Source: Chitinophagales bacterium
Lineage (GTDB): Bacteria > Bacteroidota > Bacteroidia > Chitinophagales > Chitinophagaceae
Assembly (NCBI GenBank): GCA_020636505.1
Contig: JACJXR010000001.1
Location: forward strand, 673,426 to 737,425
Direction of reading: 5' to 3'
Length of the DNA: 64,000 nucleotides
The position numbers and the translations under genes are program-made. The notes under the pieces were generated by a model. It was not told the origin of the DNA and made no database searches. It was given only the letters and a program-made list of their open reading frames with translations. Below, in pieces: positions 53,645 to 62,499 of the stretch (its first letter is position 1; each line of letters opens with the position of its first letter).

Positions 53645-55948
53645 ATGCGTAAATATCTTCTACTCATTGCCATATTTTCCCTAGCAATTGCAACAACCGC
53701 CAAATCGCAAGACAGGCCGATAGGTCAATGGCGTTCTCACCTGCCCTACGGTACGGCCGTAAGTGTGGCAACAGACGGAGTGAAACTTTATGTTGCTACG
53801 AGATATAGTTTTTATACTTACAACTTGGCCAACGAGGAGGTGACAGGCTACAGTAAGGTGAGCGGCATGTCCGATGTGGGTATGTCCAAAATAGCGTATG
53901 ACAATCAAACAGGTTTCACCATACTGGCATATTCAAACAGCAACATAGACCTGTTCAAAGACGAGACCTTTTACAACATTCCCGACCTTAAGCTGAAAAC
54001 CGTAACAGGTACCAAAGCCATCAACGATATATATACAGAGAACGGTCTTGCATATTTGAGTACTGATGTCGGAATAGTAGTATTGAGTCTAAACAAGGTG
54101 GAAGTAAAAGAAACATACACCTTCTCAAAAAACAGTATAGACATTGCCATAAAAAGCTTGGGTAGTATAGGCAACGATTTTTACGCGGCCACATCTCAAG
54201 GGTTATATCGTGCAAGCAAATCGAATCAAAACCTTCAAGCCTTTTCGGAGTGGAAATCTTTAGATGCGAACAGAGACTTCAACGGATTGGCAACTGCAGG
54301 TGGCAAGGTGTTTGCAAGTAAGAGCGACAGTCTTTTCGTGTTGGATAACGATACTTTGAAGTTGGTATACGAATCCACTGATAGTAATATCGTGAATATC
54401 GTAAACGGTATTGGTTGTGTTTGGGTGTTGGAGTATGATGATAATACCTTTGTGGGAATAGCCAAGAAGCTCGACCTGAATTATCAATTCACAGATTCGT
54501 TCACCACCACAGGATATGCCACAGACTTACTCGATTTTCCTGATGCGGACAGCAGCAAATGGATACCCGAACAATTTACCGGTTTGAAAAAGCGTACCAG
54601 GAAAGGTGACCCGTTCGGAACCGTCATACCCGAAGGACCGAATGATGTGGGATGTTTTGATGTGAATGTGTCCAACAAAGAGATAGTGGTGGCACATGGT
54701 GGCTACAACGACACATATGTACCGAGTAATAACGGTAAAGGCTTTTCCGTTTATAAAAACGACGAGTGGGACGGATACCAAGTTTTTCAATATCCACCCT
54801 TTGGAGATTCGGTAAGAGATTTCACGCACATAGCCAAAGGCTCTGACGGAACTATTTATGCAGGCTCTTCACAAAGTGGTTTGTTCATTCTTAAGGAAGA
54901 CGGGTCTTACGAGTACTTGAAACAAAACTCATTCATCGACCCTTCTACAACAGGTACTACACTTTACAGAGTGAGTGGCATCACATTCGATAACGAAGGA
55001 GTGTTGTGGGTAACAATATATGGTGGCGACCCGCATGAACTCGCGGCGCGTACAAGCGATGGGCAATGGTATGAATTCAGTGTTACAAGTGCTGTTCGTG
55101 GAACAAGGTTCGCAGCGGCCCACATAACTGTTGACGACTTCAACCAAAAATGGTATGCCGCTCCTAAAGATGGTGGCATCATAGTATACGATGATAACAA
55201 GACTCCCGAAACTCCATTTGACGATCAATATATACAACTGCGTGCCGGTGATGGTGCAGGAGGCCTACCGGACAATGAAGTGTTCTGTATTGTGAACGAT
55301 AAGGATGGCAGCATGTGGATAGGTACGGCAAACGGTATCGGTATAGTGAATTGTCCCGGACAAGTGATGGACAGACAGTGTGAAGCTGAAAAGAGAGTGG
55401 TACAGTTCGACCAGTTCGCAGGTTATCTTTTCCAGAACGAGCAAGTGAAAACAATAGCCGTTGATGGGGCCAACAGAAAATGGATAGGAACCAACAACGG
55501 TGTATGGCTTATATCCGAAAGCGGTGATGAGATAATCGAACGTTTTACAAAAGACAACAGCCCACTGCCTTCGGATGCGATACAGAAAATAGCTATCGAT
55601 CCTGAAACAGGTGACGTGTATATCGGTACAGAGATGGGCTTGATGAGCTATCGTGGTACAGCAACAGATGGTGGTAAAGAGAACAGTGACTTGATAACGT
55701 TTCCCAACCCTGTACCATCCGGTTACAGTGGAACCATTGCCATAAAAGGTTTTGTGGAGAATGCAGATGTACGTATCACAGACATTTCAGGCCAGCTCAT
55801 ATACAAAACCACAGCTCTGGGTGGGCAAGCCATATGGAACGGTAAAGACTATAACGGTCGTAGACCGCAGTCAGGAGTGTATTTGATATTCGCCACCAAT
55901 AGAGACGGCTCGCAAACCAAAACGGGCAAATTGGTATTTATGGAATAA
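53645..55948 (+). CDS. porZ: Type IX secretion-associated PorZ-like propeller protein
   Basis: 768 residues from the ATG at 53645 (signal peptide MRKYLLLIAIFSLAIATTA). It opens with IGQWRSHLPYGTAVSVATDG, the start I associate with PorZ, followed by two-component-regulator-like propeller blades (for example MSDVGMSKIAYDNQ, NGIGIVNCPG, GANRKWIGTNNGVWLIS) and a C-terminal sorting-like domain (ITFPNPVPSGYSG, NADVRITDISGQLIY). In Porphyromonas PorZ is itself a T9SS substrate and part of the surface attachment complex. It is followed 3 bp later by recO. Confidence 0.88.
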   Translation: MRKYLLLIAIFSLAIATTAKSQDRPIGQWRSHLPYGTAVSVATDGVKLYVATRYSFYTYNLANEEVTGYSKVSGMSDVGMSKIAYDNQTGFTILAYSNSNIDLFKDETFYNIPDLKLKTVTGTKAINDIYTENGLAYLSTDVGIVVLSLNKVEVKETYTFSKNSIDIAIKSLGSIGNDFYAATSQGLYRASKSNQNLQAFSEWKSLDANRDFNGLATAGGKVFASKSDSLFVLDNDTLKLVYESTDSNIVNIVNGIGCVWVLEYDDNTFVGIAKKLDLNYQFTDSFTTTGYATDLLDFPDADSSKWIPEQFTGLKKRTRKGDPFGTVIPEGPNDVGCFDVNVSNKEIVVAHGGYNDTYVPSNNGKGFSVYKNDEWDGYQVFQYPPFGDSVRDFTHIAKGSDGTIYAGSSQSGLFILKEDGSYEYLKQNSFIDPSTTGTTLYRVSGITFDNEGVLWVTIYGGDPHELAARTSDGQWYEFSVTSAVRGTRFAAAHITVDDFNQKWYAAPKDGGIIVYDDNKTPETPFDDQYIQLRAGDGAGGLPDNEVFCIVNDKDGSMWIGTANGIGIVNCPGQVMDRQCEAEKRVVQFDQFAGYLFQNEQVKTIAVDGANRKWIGTNNGVWLISESGDEIIERFTKDNSPLPSDAIQKIAIDPETGDVYIGTEMGLMSYRGTATDGGKENSDLITFPNPVPSGYSGTIAIKGFVENADVRITDISGQLIYKTTALGGQAIWNGKDYNGRRPQSGVYLIFATNRDGSQTKTGKLVFME

Positions 55949-55951
55949 CCT

Positions 55952-56686
55952 ATGCTGCAACAAACAAAGGGCATAGTATTACGAACAATAAAGTACGGAG
56001 AGACAAGTGTAGTTTGCTCTGTGTTTACCGAAATGTATGGTGTACAAAGTTACATGGTGCAAGGGGTACGCAGCAGTAAGACAAAAGGCAACAAAGCAGG
56101 TTTGTTGCAACCCGCATCTCTATTGGACATGGTCGTATACCATAAGCCGCAAGCCAATCTACAACGTATCAAAGAGTTTCAATCCGCATATATATATCAA
56201 TCCTTGCAAGAGCACGTGGTGAAGAACAGCATTGCCTTGTACTCCGTAGAACTGTTGTTGCGTTTGTTACCGGAGCAAGCACCCATACCCGAATTGTTTG
56301 GGGAAAGCATGGATTACTTCATGAGATTGGATAAGGCTGAAGTGGATAAGGTTGGTAATTATCCGCTATACTTTTCTCGAGAGTGCTGCAATATGCTCGG
56401 CTACAATATTACGGGCAACTACTCCGCCAAAACGCCACACTTGAATATGCAAGAGGGGGGCTTTACAGCATTCCCGCCGATACAGCGACCATTCATGACT
56501 GATGAAGATGCAAGACTTGTGGGACTCCTGTTGGATGTTCGTTCATTGGAAAGTGTATCGCAAATACCTATGAACGGAGCCACACGTTTCAGGCTGTTGG
56601 ATTGGTTCATCGAATTCATGCACAGCCATACACAGCATATGGGAGAGATAAAATCCTTGCCTGTGTTACGTGCGGTATTGCACTGA
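55952..56686 (+). CDS. recO: DNA repair protein RecO
   Basis: 244 residues. N-terminal OB fold (TKGIVLRTIKYGETSVVCSV, then SYMVQGVRSSKTKG) and an alpha-helical C-terminal domain. RecO loads RecA on SSB-coated DNA with RecR. The four-Cys zinc site of some RecO proteins is reduced to a CC pair (SRECCNMLG), so zinc binding is doubtful. Operon with porZ is a lineage habit, not a functional link. It abuts the next convergent gene without spacing. Confidence 0.92.
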   Translation: MLQQTKGIVLRTIKYGETSVVCSVFTEMYGVQSYMVQGVRSSKTKGNKAGLLQPASLLDMVVYHKPQANLQRIKEFQSAYIYQSLQEHVVKNSIALYSVELLLRLLPEQAPIPELFGESMDYFMRLDKAEVDKVGNYPLYFSRECCNMLGYNITGNYSAKTPHLNMQEGGFTAFPPIQRPFMTDEDARLVGLLLDVRSLESVSQIPMNGATRFRLLDWFIEFMHSHTQHMGEIKSLPVLRAVLH

Positions 56687-56968
56687 TTATTTTTTCAAGC
56701 CCATTCTCTTAGCCACGCGGCCAAGGTAACCTTTGAAGAATTTGTATTGCCCGAAGAATACACTGATGAGCATTACGGAAAAAGGCCAAAGCAGAGTGAC
56801 TATCAGGATGTATAACACTCCTCTAAGGACACCGCCTTCAATGGGTAGCAACACCATGATCTTACGCGCGGCATAGCCGCAGAGGCTACCACCAATAGCG
56901 AAGGTGCACAGTATCAGGATAAGTTGTATCCCGGTTACTTTCCATTTTTTTTGTAGTTTATCTAACAT
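56687..56968 (-). CDS. Small two-helix membrane protein (DUF6787-like)
   Basis: 93 residues from the ATG at 56968, giving the lineage-typical opening MLDKLQKKWKVTGIQLILIL; the upstream ATG adds 11 residues of no clear character. Two hydrophobic segments (about 11-32 and 44-67) and a basic C-terminus. I associate it with a Bacteroidota-only family listed as DUF6787; function unknown. The stop codon lies immediately next to that of recO. Confidence 0.7.
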   Translation of the reverse strand: MLDKLQKKWKVTGIQLILILCTFAIGGSLCGYAARKIMVLLPIEGGVLRGVLYILIVTLLWPFSVMLISVFFGQYKFFKGYLGRVAKRMGLKK

Positions 56969-57059
56969 GCAGGGAACAAGATGTTGGTCCGGCGATTGCA
57001 AATGTAAGTTTTATTCCGTAAGCCTCGTATTGTGTTTATCTTAGAGGTAATATGTACAA

Positions 57060-58736
57060 ATGATGATACGTTGTAAATTTCTCTTATCCATACTGATACT
57101 GTTCAACCTACCGTCGAAGGCTCAGCACCCTACCGACTATTTCGGCAACCCGCTGAACATACCCATAAAACTTGCGGGCAATTTCGGAGAGTGCCGTTCC
57201 AACCACTTCCACAGTGGGCTGGACATGAAGACCGACAGTAAAGAGAACTATCCCGTATATGCTGTGGCTGATGGATATGTATCTCGTATTAAGATGCAGA
57301 ACGGAGGCTTCGGGCATGCACTGTACATACAACACCCAAACGGCTATACATCTTTGTATGCTCACTTGAACGATTATGCTCCCGCCATTCAAGAGTATAT
57401 GAGAAATGAGCAGTATCGTCGTAAGAGTTGGACGTTGGACCTTTATCCGCCATCTACCATGTTTAGGGTGAAGAAGGGAGACTTGGTAGCCTACTCGGGA
57501 AACACAGGTGGCTCCACTGCACCGCACCTGCATTTGGAGATACGCAATGCAAAGGGCAATCCTGTAAATGGAATGCTCTGTGGTTTTGATATAAAAGACG
57601 CCATTGCTCCAAAGCCGTATAAGGTGGCATTGTACGATGCGGATAATTCCATTTATGAACAGGAACCAACATATAAGGACCTCAAACAAAAAGGAGGATA
57701 CTACACTGCTGATACTGCCATATTGTATGGTAGCAAGATTGGTGTTGGTATCGATGTGTTCGACTATATGAACGACAGTAAGAACACACTGAACTTTTAT
57801 ACAGCTGAATTGTATATGGACAGTGTGTTGCAGTGCGCTATTACATTGGACGATATCAGTTATGATATAACACGCTACATGAATGCTTATGTGGACTACA
57901 AAGCAAAGAAGCAAACGGACAGATGGATACAATTGTTGTTCAGACTACCGGGCAATCAGTTGAGTCATATATATAAAACTAACAACGAGAGGGGTACGTT
58001 GGACATAAGTGATGAAGCACCACACAGGATAAACATGAGACTGACGGATGCGTTGGGCAATTTTTCGGATGTGATGTTCTATGTAAGGTACGATGGTAAA
58101 GGAGGTGCTGAATTGATGTGTGGGGACGACCTTTTCAAACAAGGTATCGCCAAAACATTCAACCATCCCAATGTCAAGTTCACATTGGGTGCGGAAGCTC
58201 TATATGATGATGTGTGTTTAGACTTCAAAGAGATTGCAGATAGTGAAGCCTATTCGGCAAGGTATCAACTGCATCACACCTATGTACCGATACATTCTTA
58301 TTTCACATTGTTCATAAAACCCAACAAGCCCATACCATTCGACTTGAGAAATAAGATAGCGGTGATAGAGAACGATGGTAAAGGTGATTATGGATATGCC
58401 GCCACCTATGACAACGGTTGGTACAAAAAATCCATAAGGTACTTCGGTGAATACAGGCTTGTGGCGGATACGGAGCCGCCAAGGATAATACCTATGCAAA
58501 GCCGTGATGCATTGTTGAAAGCATCGCGAATCAGTTTTAAGGTGAAAGAGGCTATAACATCTGTAGATAATTTCATAGGAAAGATAGATGGGGAGTGGGT
58601 GCCGTTTGAACAAGCCGGTGATGTTTTCTTTTATACTTTTGACGACAAGTGCAAAAAGGGTGAGCATGAATTGCTCATTACGGCAACAGATGAGAACGGA
58701 AATTCGGAAACCATTACATATACATTTACAAGATAG
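57060..58736 (+). CDS. Exported M23-family metallopeptidase (LytM domain)
   Basis: 558 residues. Signal peptide (cleavage near SKAQ), LytM domain about 25-190 with HFHSGLDMKT (zinc ligands His51, Asp55), YAHLND (His102) and PHLHLEIR (His156/His158). All zinc residues are present, so an active peptidoglycan endopeptidase is likely. A long C-terminal region (about 200-558) of beta-rich Ig-like modules is lineage-typical and may place it at the outer membrane. The first two codons are both ATG. bcp follows 5 bp later. Confidence 0.9.
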   Translation: MMIRCKFLLSILILFNLPSKAQHPTDYFGNPLNIPIKLAGNFGECRSNHFHSGLDMKTDSKENYPVYAVADGYVSRIKMQNGGFGHALYIQHPNGYTSLYAHLNDYAPAIQEYMRNEQYRRKSWTLDLYPPSTMFRVKKGDLVAYSGNTGGSTAPHLHLEIRNAKGNPVNGMLCGFDIKDAIAPKPYKVALYDADNSIYEQEPTYKDLKQKGGYYTADTAILYGSKIGVGIDVFDYMNDSKNTLNFYTAELYMDSVLQCAITLDDISYDITRYMNAYVDYKAKKQTDRWIQLLFRLPGNQLSHIYKTNNERGTLDISDEAPHRINMRLTDALGNFSDVMFYVRYDGKGGAELMCGDDLFKQGIAKTFNHPNVKFTLGAEALYDDVCLDFKEIADSEAYSARYQLHHTYVPIHSYFTLFIKPNKPIPFDLRNKIAVIENDGKGDYGYAATYDNGWYKKSIRYFGEYRLVADTEPPRIIPMQSRDALLKASRISFKVKEAITSVDNFIGKIDGEWVPFEQAGDVFFYTFDDKCKKGEHELLITATDENGNSETITYTFTR

Positions 58737-58741
58737 AATAC

Positions 58742-59206
58742 ATGGAATTGCAAAAGGGAGATAAGGCCCCACAGTTTACAGGAAAAGATCAGAATGGAAA
58801 CAACGTATCCTTGAAGGATTATTCAGGGAAGAAAGTGGTTGTATACTTCTACCCCGAAGATGATACAGAAGTATGCACCAAACAGGCGTGCAACATCAAA
58901 GACAATTTCAAAGACCTGAAAAAGCACGATATAGCTGTGCTTGGTGTAAGCCCTGATGATGAGGCAAGCCACAAAGCATTCGAAAAGAAATACAAACTAC
59001 CGTTCACACTTGTTGTGGATACAGACAAAAAGATATCGGAGAAATACGGTACGTGGGGAGAAAAGAACATGTACGGCAACGTCGTGATAGGAATGAAGAG
59101 GTTCACGTTTTTGATAAACGAAGACGGAACTATACATCACGTTATTCGTAAGCCACGCGTTACACAACTTACAGACCAGATATTGAAAAGTTGGGGGTTG
59201 TCTTAG
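58742..59206 (+). CDS. bcp: Thioredoxin-dependent thiol peroxidase (Bcp/PrxQ)
   Basis: 154 residues. Peroxiredoxin Q type: peroxidatic Cys45 and resolving Cys50 in YPEDDTEVCTKQACNIKD. The PxxxTxxC pattern (Pro38, Thr42, Cys45) is intact, but the residue after Thr, usually Pro, is Glu43. Reduces hydroperoxides with thioredoxin in the cytosol. The stop shares bases TTAG with the convergent gene. Confidence 0.93.
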   Translation: MELQKGDKAPQFTGKDQNGNNVSLKDYSGKKVVVYFYPEDDTEVCTKQACNIKDNFKDLKKHDIAVLGVSPDDEASHKAFEKKYKLPFTLVVDTDKKISEKYGTWGEKNMYGNVVIGMKRFTFLINEDGTIHHVIRKPRVTQLTDQILKSWGLS

Positions 59207-61788
59207 AAGGCAAGCTTCATGCTACCGAAGATGCCGAAGTCGCGCTTGATAGTTTCGTTGGGTAGCGTCTTCGGTGTCACTCTCCAAACAAAGTCCACAC
59301 GCAGCACTTTAAATATGTTCTCAATACCGGTTCCCAACTCTATGTATGGGTTACCATCGAGCGAACGGAAGGTGAATCCTTTGTCGAAATTATAAGCCTT
59401 GTTGGCATCACTAAGCGTACCGATTACACCCTTGGCATTCCAGAACTGACGCCAGCGCAGCTTCTTTATAAGCGGTACATACTTGAAAACACCACCACCA
59501 AAATTGTGCTCCATATTTATGCCGGCAAACTCATCGCTTAAGAACTCGTATTGGTTCATCATGTTGAACGCATACTTGTTGTAGTAGTAGAACTCGTTGC
59601 CCGGATGTTGTTCCAACAACGGGTAAGGCAGTACCCCGAAGTACTTCCCTCCGAACACGTTCACATACAACTGTCCGAAAGGTGGTATGCGCCAGTTATC
59701 GGATACGGTCATGGTGACGCGCTGATAATTGTAACTGCTACCCAACACTCCTTTGATACCCAAAGCAAGACGCAAGTCCACTATCGGATATTTGCTACCA
59801 AGGCTGAAGCGGAGGTAGTTGCCATGAAGGAATTTCTCTTTATACGCGAATCGAAGTTTCAAGTTTATTTCTGTTGCGGTAATGGTTTCGGCAGGCGCTC
59901 CGTTTTCATCTTGGAAGATTGCAGTGCTCGGCAAAGGTCCGTACGGGTCGTATATCTTCTTATAAAAGGTAAGCAACTGACTGAAGCCTGATAGTGATTC
60001 GTTAAAAAACTCAAAACGCAGATTGTCCGCAAACATGAATTTTGGCGGCACACCTTTTTTACGAATACCTACACTGATGATATTGTTGATACCTACCTTA
60101 TCATAGTAGTTGACGGTATAGTCGATGTCTCTTGTGTACGAAAAGTTAAAGTAACGCCTCGGATTGCGGTGCAATAAAAAGAACGATTCTATTTTGTACT
60201 TGTAGCGATTGTCTCCCACGCCGTACGCTATATACCCGTTCATGTATATGTTCTTGAACAGCTTTGGTGTTGTACCCATGGCGAATTGGAAACGGTTGCC
60301 TTCTATCTGGTTGTAGCTATAAGCGTTCCAATAAGGGCCTAACTCTATCGGTCCGAATTTATACCCACCGGTTCCTACTATCTTTATCAAGGTTTTCAGG
60401 CGGTTGTAATTTCTGTTGTTCTCAAGAGAGTCGTACATGGCATATATTCCGCTCTCGTTCGTACTTAGTGTATCGTGCCTTGCATTCTTCCAAAACTCCT
60501 CGCCTTTTTGAGTGGCACTGTCTGCCACTACGACATCTGCTTTCAGTTCTTTGCTGTTCAGTTTTTGAGCAATGCTTTTATCGTTTACGAGGATGTCGTT
60601 GTACGATGTGGTTTTTCTTACAACAAAGCCAAGCGTTTTCATCACCTCATCACTCAATTCCAACTCTGCGGTTATGTTCTCCTTTGTGCAGAACCAAAGT
60701 GAATCACCAAGAGGTGAGTACTCTTTGTAGAAATCTGATTTCTTCACCCAGTTGATATCCGTCTTTTCGGGTAGACCTGCTGTGATGTATTGCAAAGCAT
60801 ATATAGAATCCACAATGCGCAGCGTTCCTTCAAAACATTGTTCTCCTTTTCGCTGCGGTTTGAAGCTCAGCGAAATGACTTTGTAACCGTCTATGTTTTG
60901 TGTGTCGAGTATCTTGTATTTATAAAAAGACAGAGCGCTGTTACCCAATGGGCTGACGAATTCTTTATCGAAGAACGGTACGAAGTTGTCATAGGGGTTC
61001 ATGGCCAAGTATATCTTACCGAGGTATTGAGATATACTGCGGGTCATGTTCTGATTCTTGATGGCCTTCATTTGTGAGGCCTTCACATACTCCTTGCTTT
61101 TCTTTGGCGACTTTTGATAATAGTAGTCGGACAACGCCTCTGTAAGGTATGCGGGTAAGAACGGCTTATCGTATGAGGAGGTGTCCATATTGTCGAATAT
61201 GAATCCGAGGCGTTTCAAGTATGGTACCGGTAACTTATCGAAAGTCTTTTTCTTAAAGTTCAGCAGGTCTATCTCTATCTTATTGTACGATTCGTATTTA
61301 TAGTTGTTCAACTTGTCAGGGTTGTTGCGCGGTTTGCTCTTTATCACTTGGCGCATGAGTGTTATTGCAGGGTCTTCTCCCGGTTTTATGACAACTTCAC
61401 TTAAGTAAGATGCAGAGCGTTCCAACTTGATGTCGTACTCGTTTATCTTTTTTGACCGGTCTATTTTAGCCGCATAGGTTACATAACCCATTTGCTGCAC
61501 CTTGATACTGTCTCCGGGCAATGTGCGTATCTGTATGATGAACCGGCCATCGGCATCTGTATTGGTACCTACTGTACTACCGGATATGAATACGGTGGTA
61601 AAAGGCACGGGCTCTCCGTCTTCTGCATCTGTGACGGTACCCAACATTTGAAAGCCTGTATAGTTTGGTATGACCTTTGGTTTTACGGACAACGATTCTT
61701 TATTGCGCGTGGAATCACCAACCTGTGCAAAAACTTGCAGAGGAAGCAATGCGATGAACAACAATAAACAAACCCTTCCGGTACTCAT
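59203..61788 (-). CDS. DUF5686 outer-membrane protein with carboxypeptidase-like regulatory domain
   Basis: 861 residues. Signal peptide (ends QVFAQ), CarboxypepD_reg-like domain about 45-130 (GTVTDAEDGEPVPFTTVFIS, TNTDADGRFIIQI), then the long DUF5686 region ending in a predicted barrel (last residues IFGSMKLAF). The family is abundant in Bacteroidota, related in layout to TonB-dependent receptors but lacking the plug/TonB-box sequence. Function unknown. No SusD-like partner adjoins. Confidence 0.88.
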   Translation of the reverse strand: MSTGRVCLLLFIALLPLQVFAQVGDSTRNKESLSVKPKVIPNYTGFQMLGTVTDAEDGEPVPFTTVFISGSTVGTNTDADGRFIIQIRTLPGDSIKVQQMGYVTYAAKIDRSKKINEYDIKLERSASYLSEVVIKPGEDPAITLMRQVIKSKPRNNPDKLNNYKYESYNKIEIDLLNFKKKTFDKLPVPYLKRLGFIFDNMDTSSYDKPFLPAYLTEALSDYYYQKSPKKSKEYVKASQMKAIKNQNMTRSISQYLGKIYLAMNPYDNFVPFFDKEFVSPLGNSALSFYKYKILDTQNIDGYKVISLSFKPQRKGEQCFEGTLRIVDSIYALQYITAGLPEKTDINWVKKSDFYKEYSPLGDSLWFCTKENITAELELSDEVMKTLGFVVRKTTSYNDILVNDKSIAQKLNSKELKADVVVADSATQKGEEFWKNARHDTLSTNESGIYAMYDSLENNRNYNRLKTLIKIVGTGGYKFGPIELGPYWNAYSYNQIEGNRFQFAMGTTPKLFKNIYMNGYIAYGVGDNRYKYKIESFFLLHRNPRRYFNFSYTRDIDYTVNYYDKVGINNIISVGIRKKGVPPKFMFADNLRFEFFNESLSGFSQLLTFYKKIYDPYGPLPSTAIFQDENGAPAETITATEINLKLRFAYKEKFLHGNYLRFSLGSKYPIVDLRLALGIKGVLGSSYNYQRVTMTVSDNWRIPPFGQLYVNVFGGKYFGVLPYPLLEQHPGNEFYYYNKYAFNMMNQYEFLSDEFAGINMEHNFGGGVFKYVPLIKKLRWRQFWNAKGVIGTLSDANKAYNFDKGFTFRSLDGNPYIELGTGIENIFKVLRVDFVWRVTPKTLPNETIKRDFGIFGSMKLAF

Positions 61789-61913
61789 GTGTCAATTGGC
61801 GGACATTCAACGGCCGCGGTCTTACGCGTATATTAAATATTTGTATCGCGTTTATAAAAAGTATGCAAAAATACGACAGCTTATCCGTAAAGCATTTATA
61901 TTTATAGACTTCT

Positions 61914-62417
61914 ATGGATTTAAAGAAATTCAGCAAAAAAGCGGCTAAGAACAAACCCAAGCTGGTTAAGTTTTTGAAAAAGTTGGACAAGATCGTTCCT
62001 GAGGGAATGGATGCTGTGGTAAAAGAGGTGGACGAAGAGATATGGAAAGACATCGACTGTCTGGAGTGTGCCAACTGCTGTAAGACGATGACCCCGACTT
62101 ACACGAAAGAAGACATCAAACGTATATCCCAGCATTTGCGAATGACGCCAAAGGATTTCAAAAACAAATGGCTGTATCAAGACGAGAAGAACAAAGACTG
62201 GATGAACCGCAGTACACCTTGCCAGTTTTTGGGAGACGATAACAAATGCAGCATTTACGAAGTGCGTCCTGATGATTGTGCTGGCTTCCCACACCACACA
62301 AAAAAAGATTTTGACCTGTATAACGATACTTATATCCAGAATGTGCACCGTTGCCCCGCTACATACGAGATGGTGAGCAAACTGAGGAAGCGCATAGAGA
62401 AAGAGTATGAGTGGTAG
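61914..62417 (+). CDS. YkgJ-family cysteine-cluster protein
   Basis: 167 residues. A zinc/iron-chelating Cys cluster: DCLECANCCKT (Cys49, 52, 55, 56), then TPCQFLGDDNKCSIYEVRP with DDCAGFP and VHRCPATYEM. The pattern matches the YkgJ/CxxCxxCC family, predicted metal-binding and of unsettled function; relatives act near Fe-S cluster or flagellar/lysine-methylation genes. A basic N-terminal helical region (1-30) precedes it. Confidence 0.9.
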   Translation: MDLKKFSKKAAKNKPKLVKFLKKLDKIVPEGMDAVVKEVDEEIWKDIDCLECANCCKTMTPTYTKEDIKRISQHLRMTPKDFKNKWLYQDEKNKDWMNRSTPCQFLGDDNKCSIYEVRPDDCAGFPHHTKKDFDLYNDTYIQNVHRCPATYEMVSKLRKRIEKEYEW

Positions 62418-62499
62418 GTAGCACTACTGTTTTTTCCTATTCAATATTGTATTTTCGCACTTGAGGGATAAGAACTTTCAAGAGAAAACACATACATAC

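Noticed and set aside
57108..57932. Minus-strand frame of 274 codons over the M23 peptidase
   Set aside because: Antisense shadow of a gene with intact zinc motifs.
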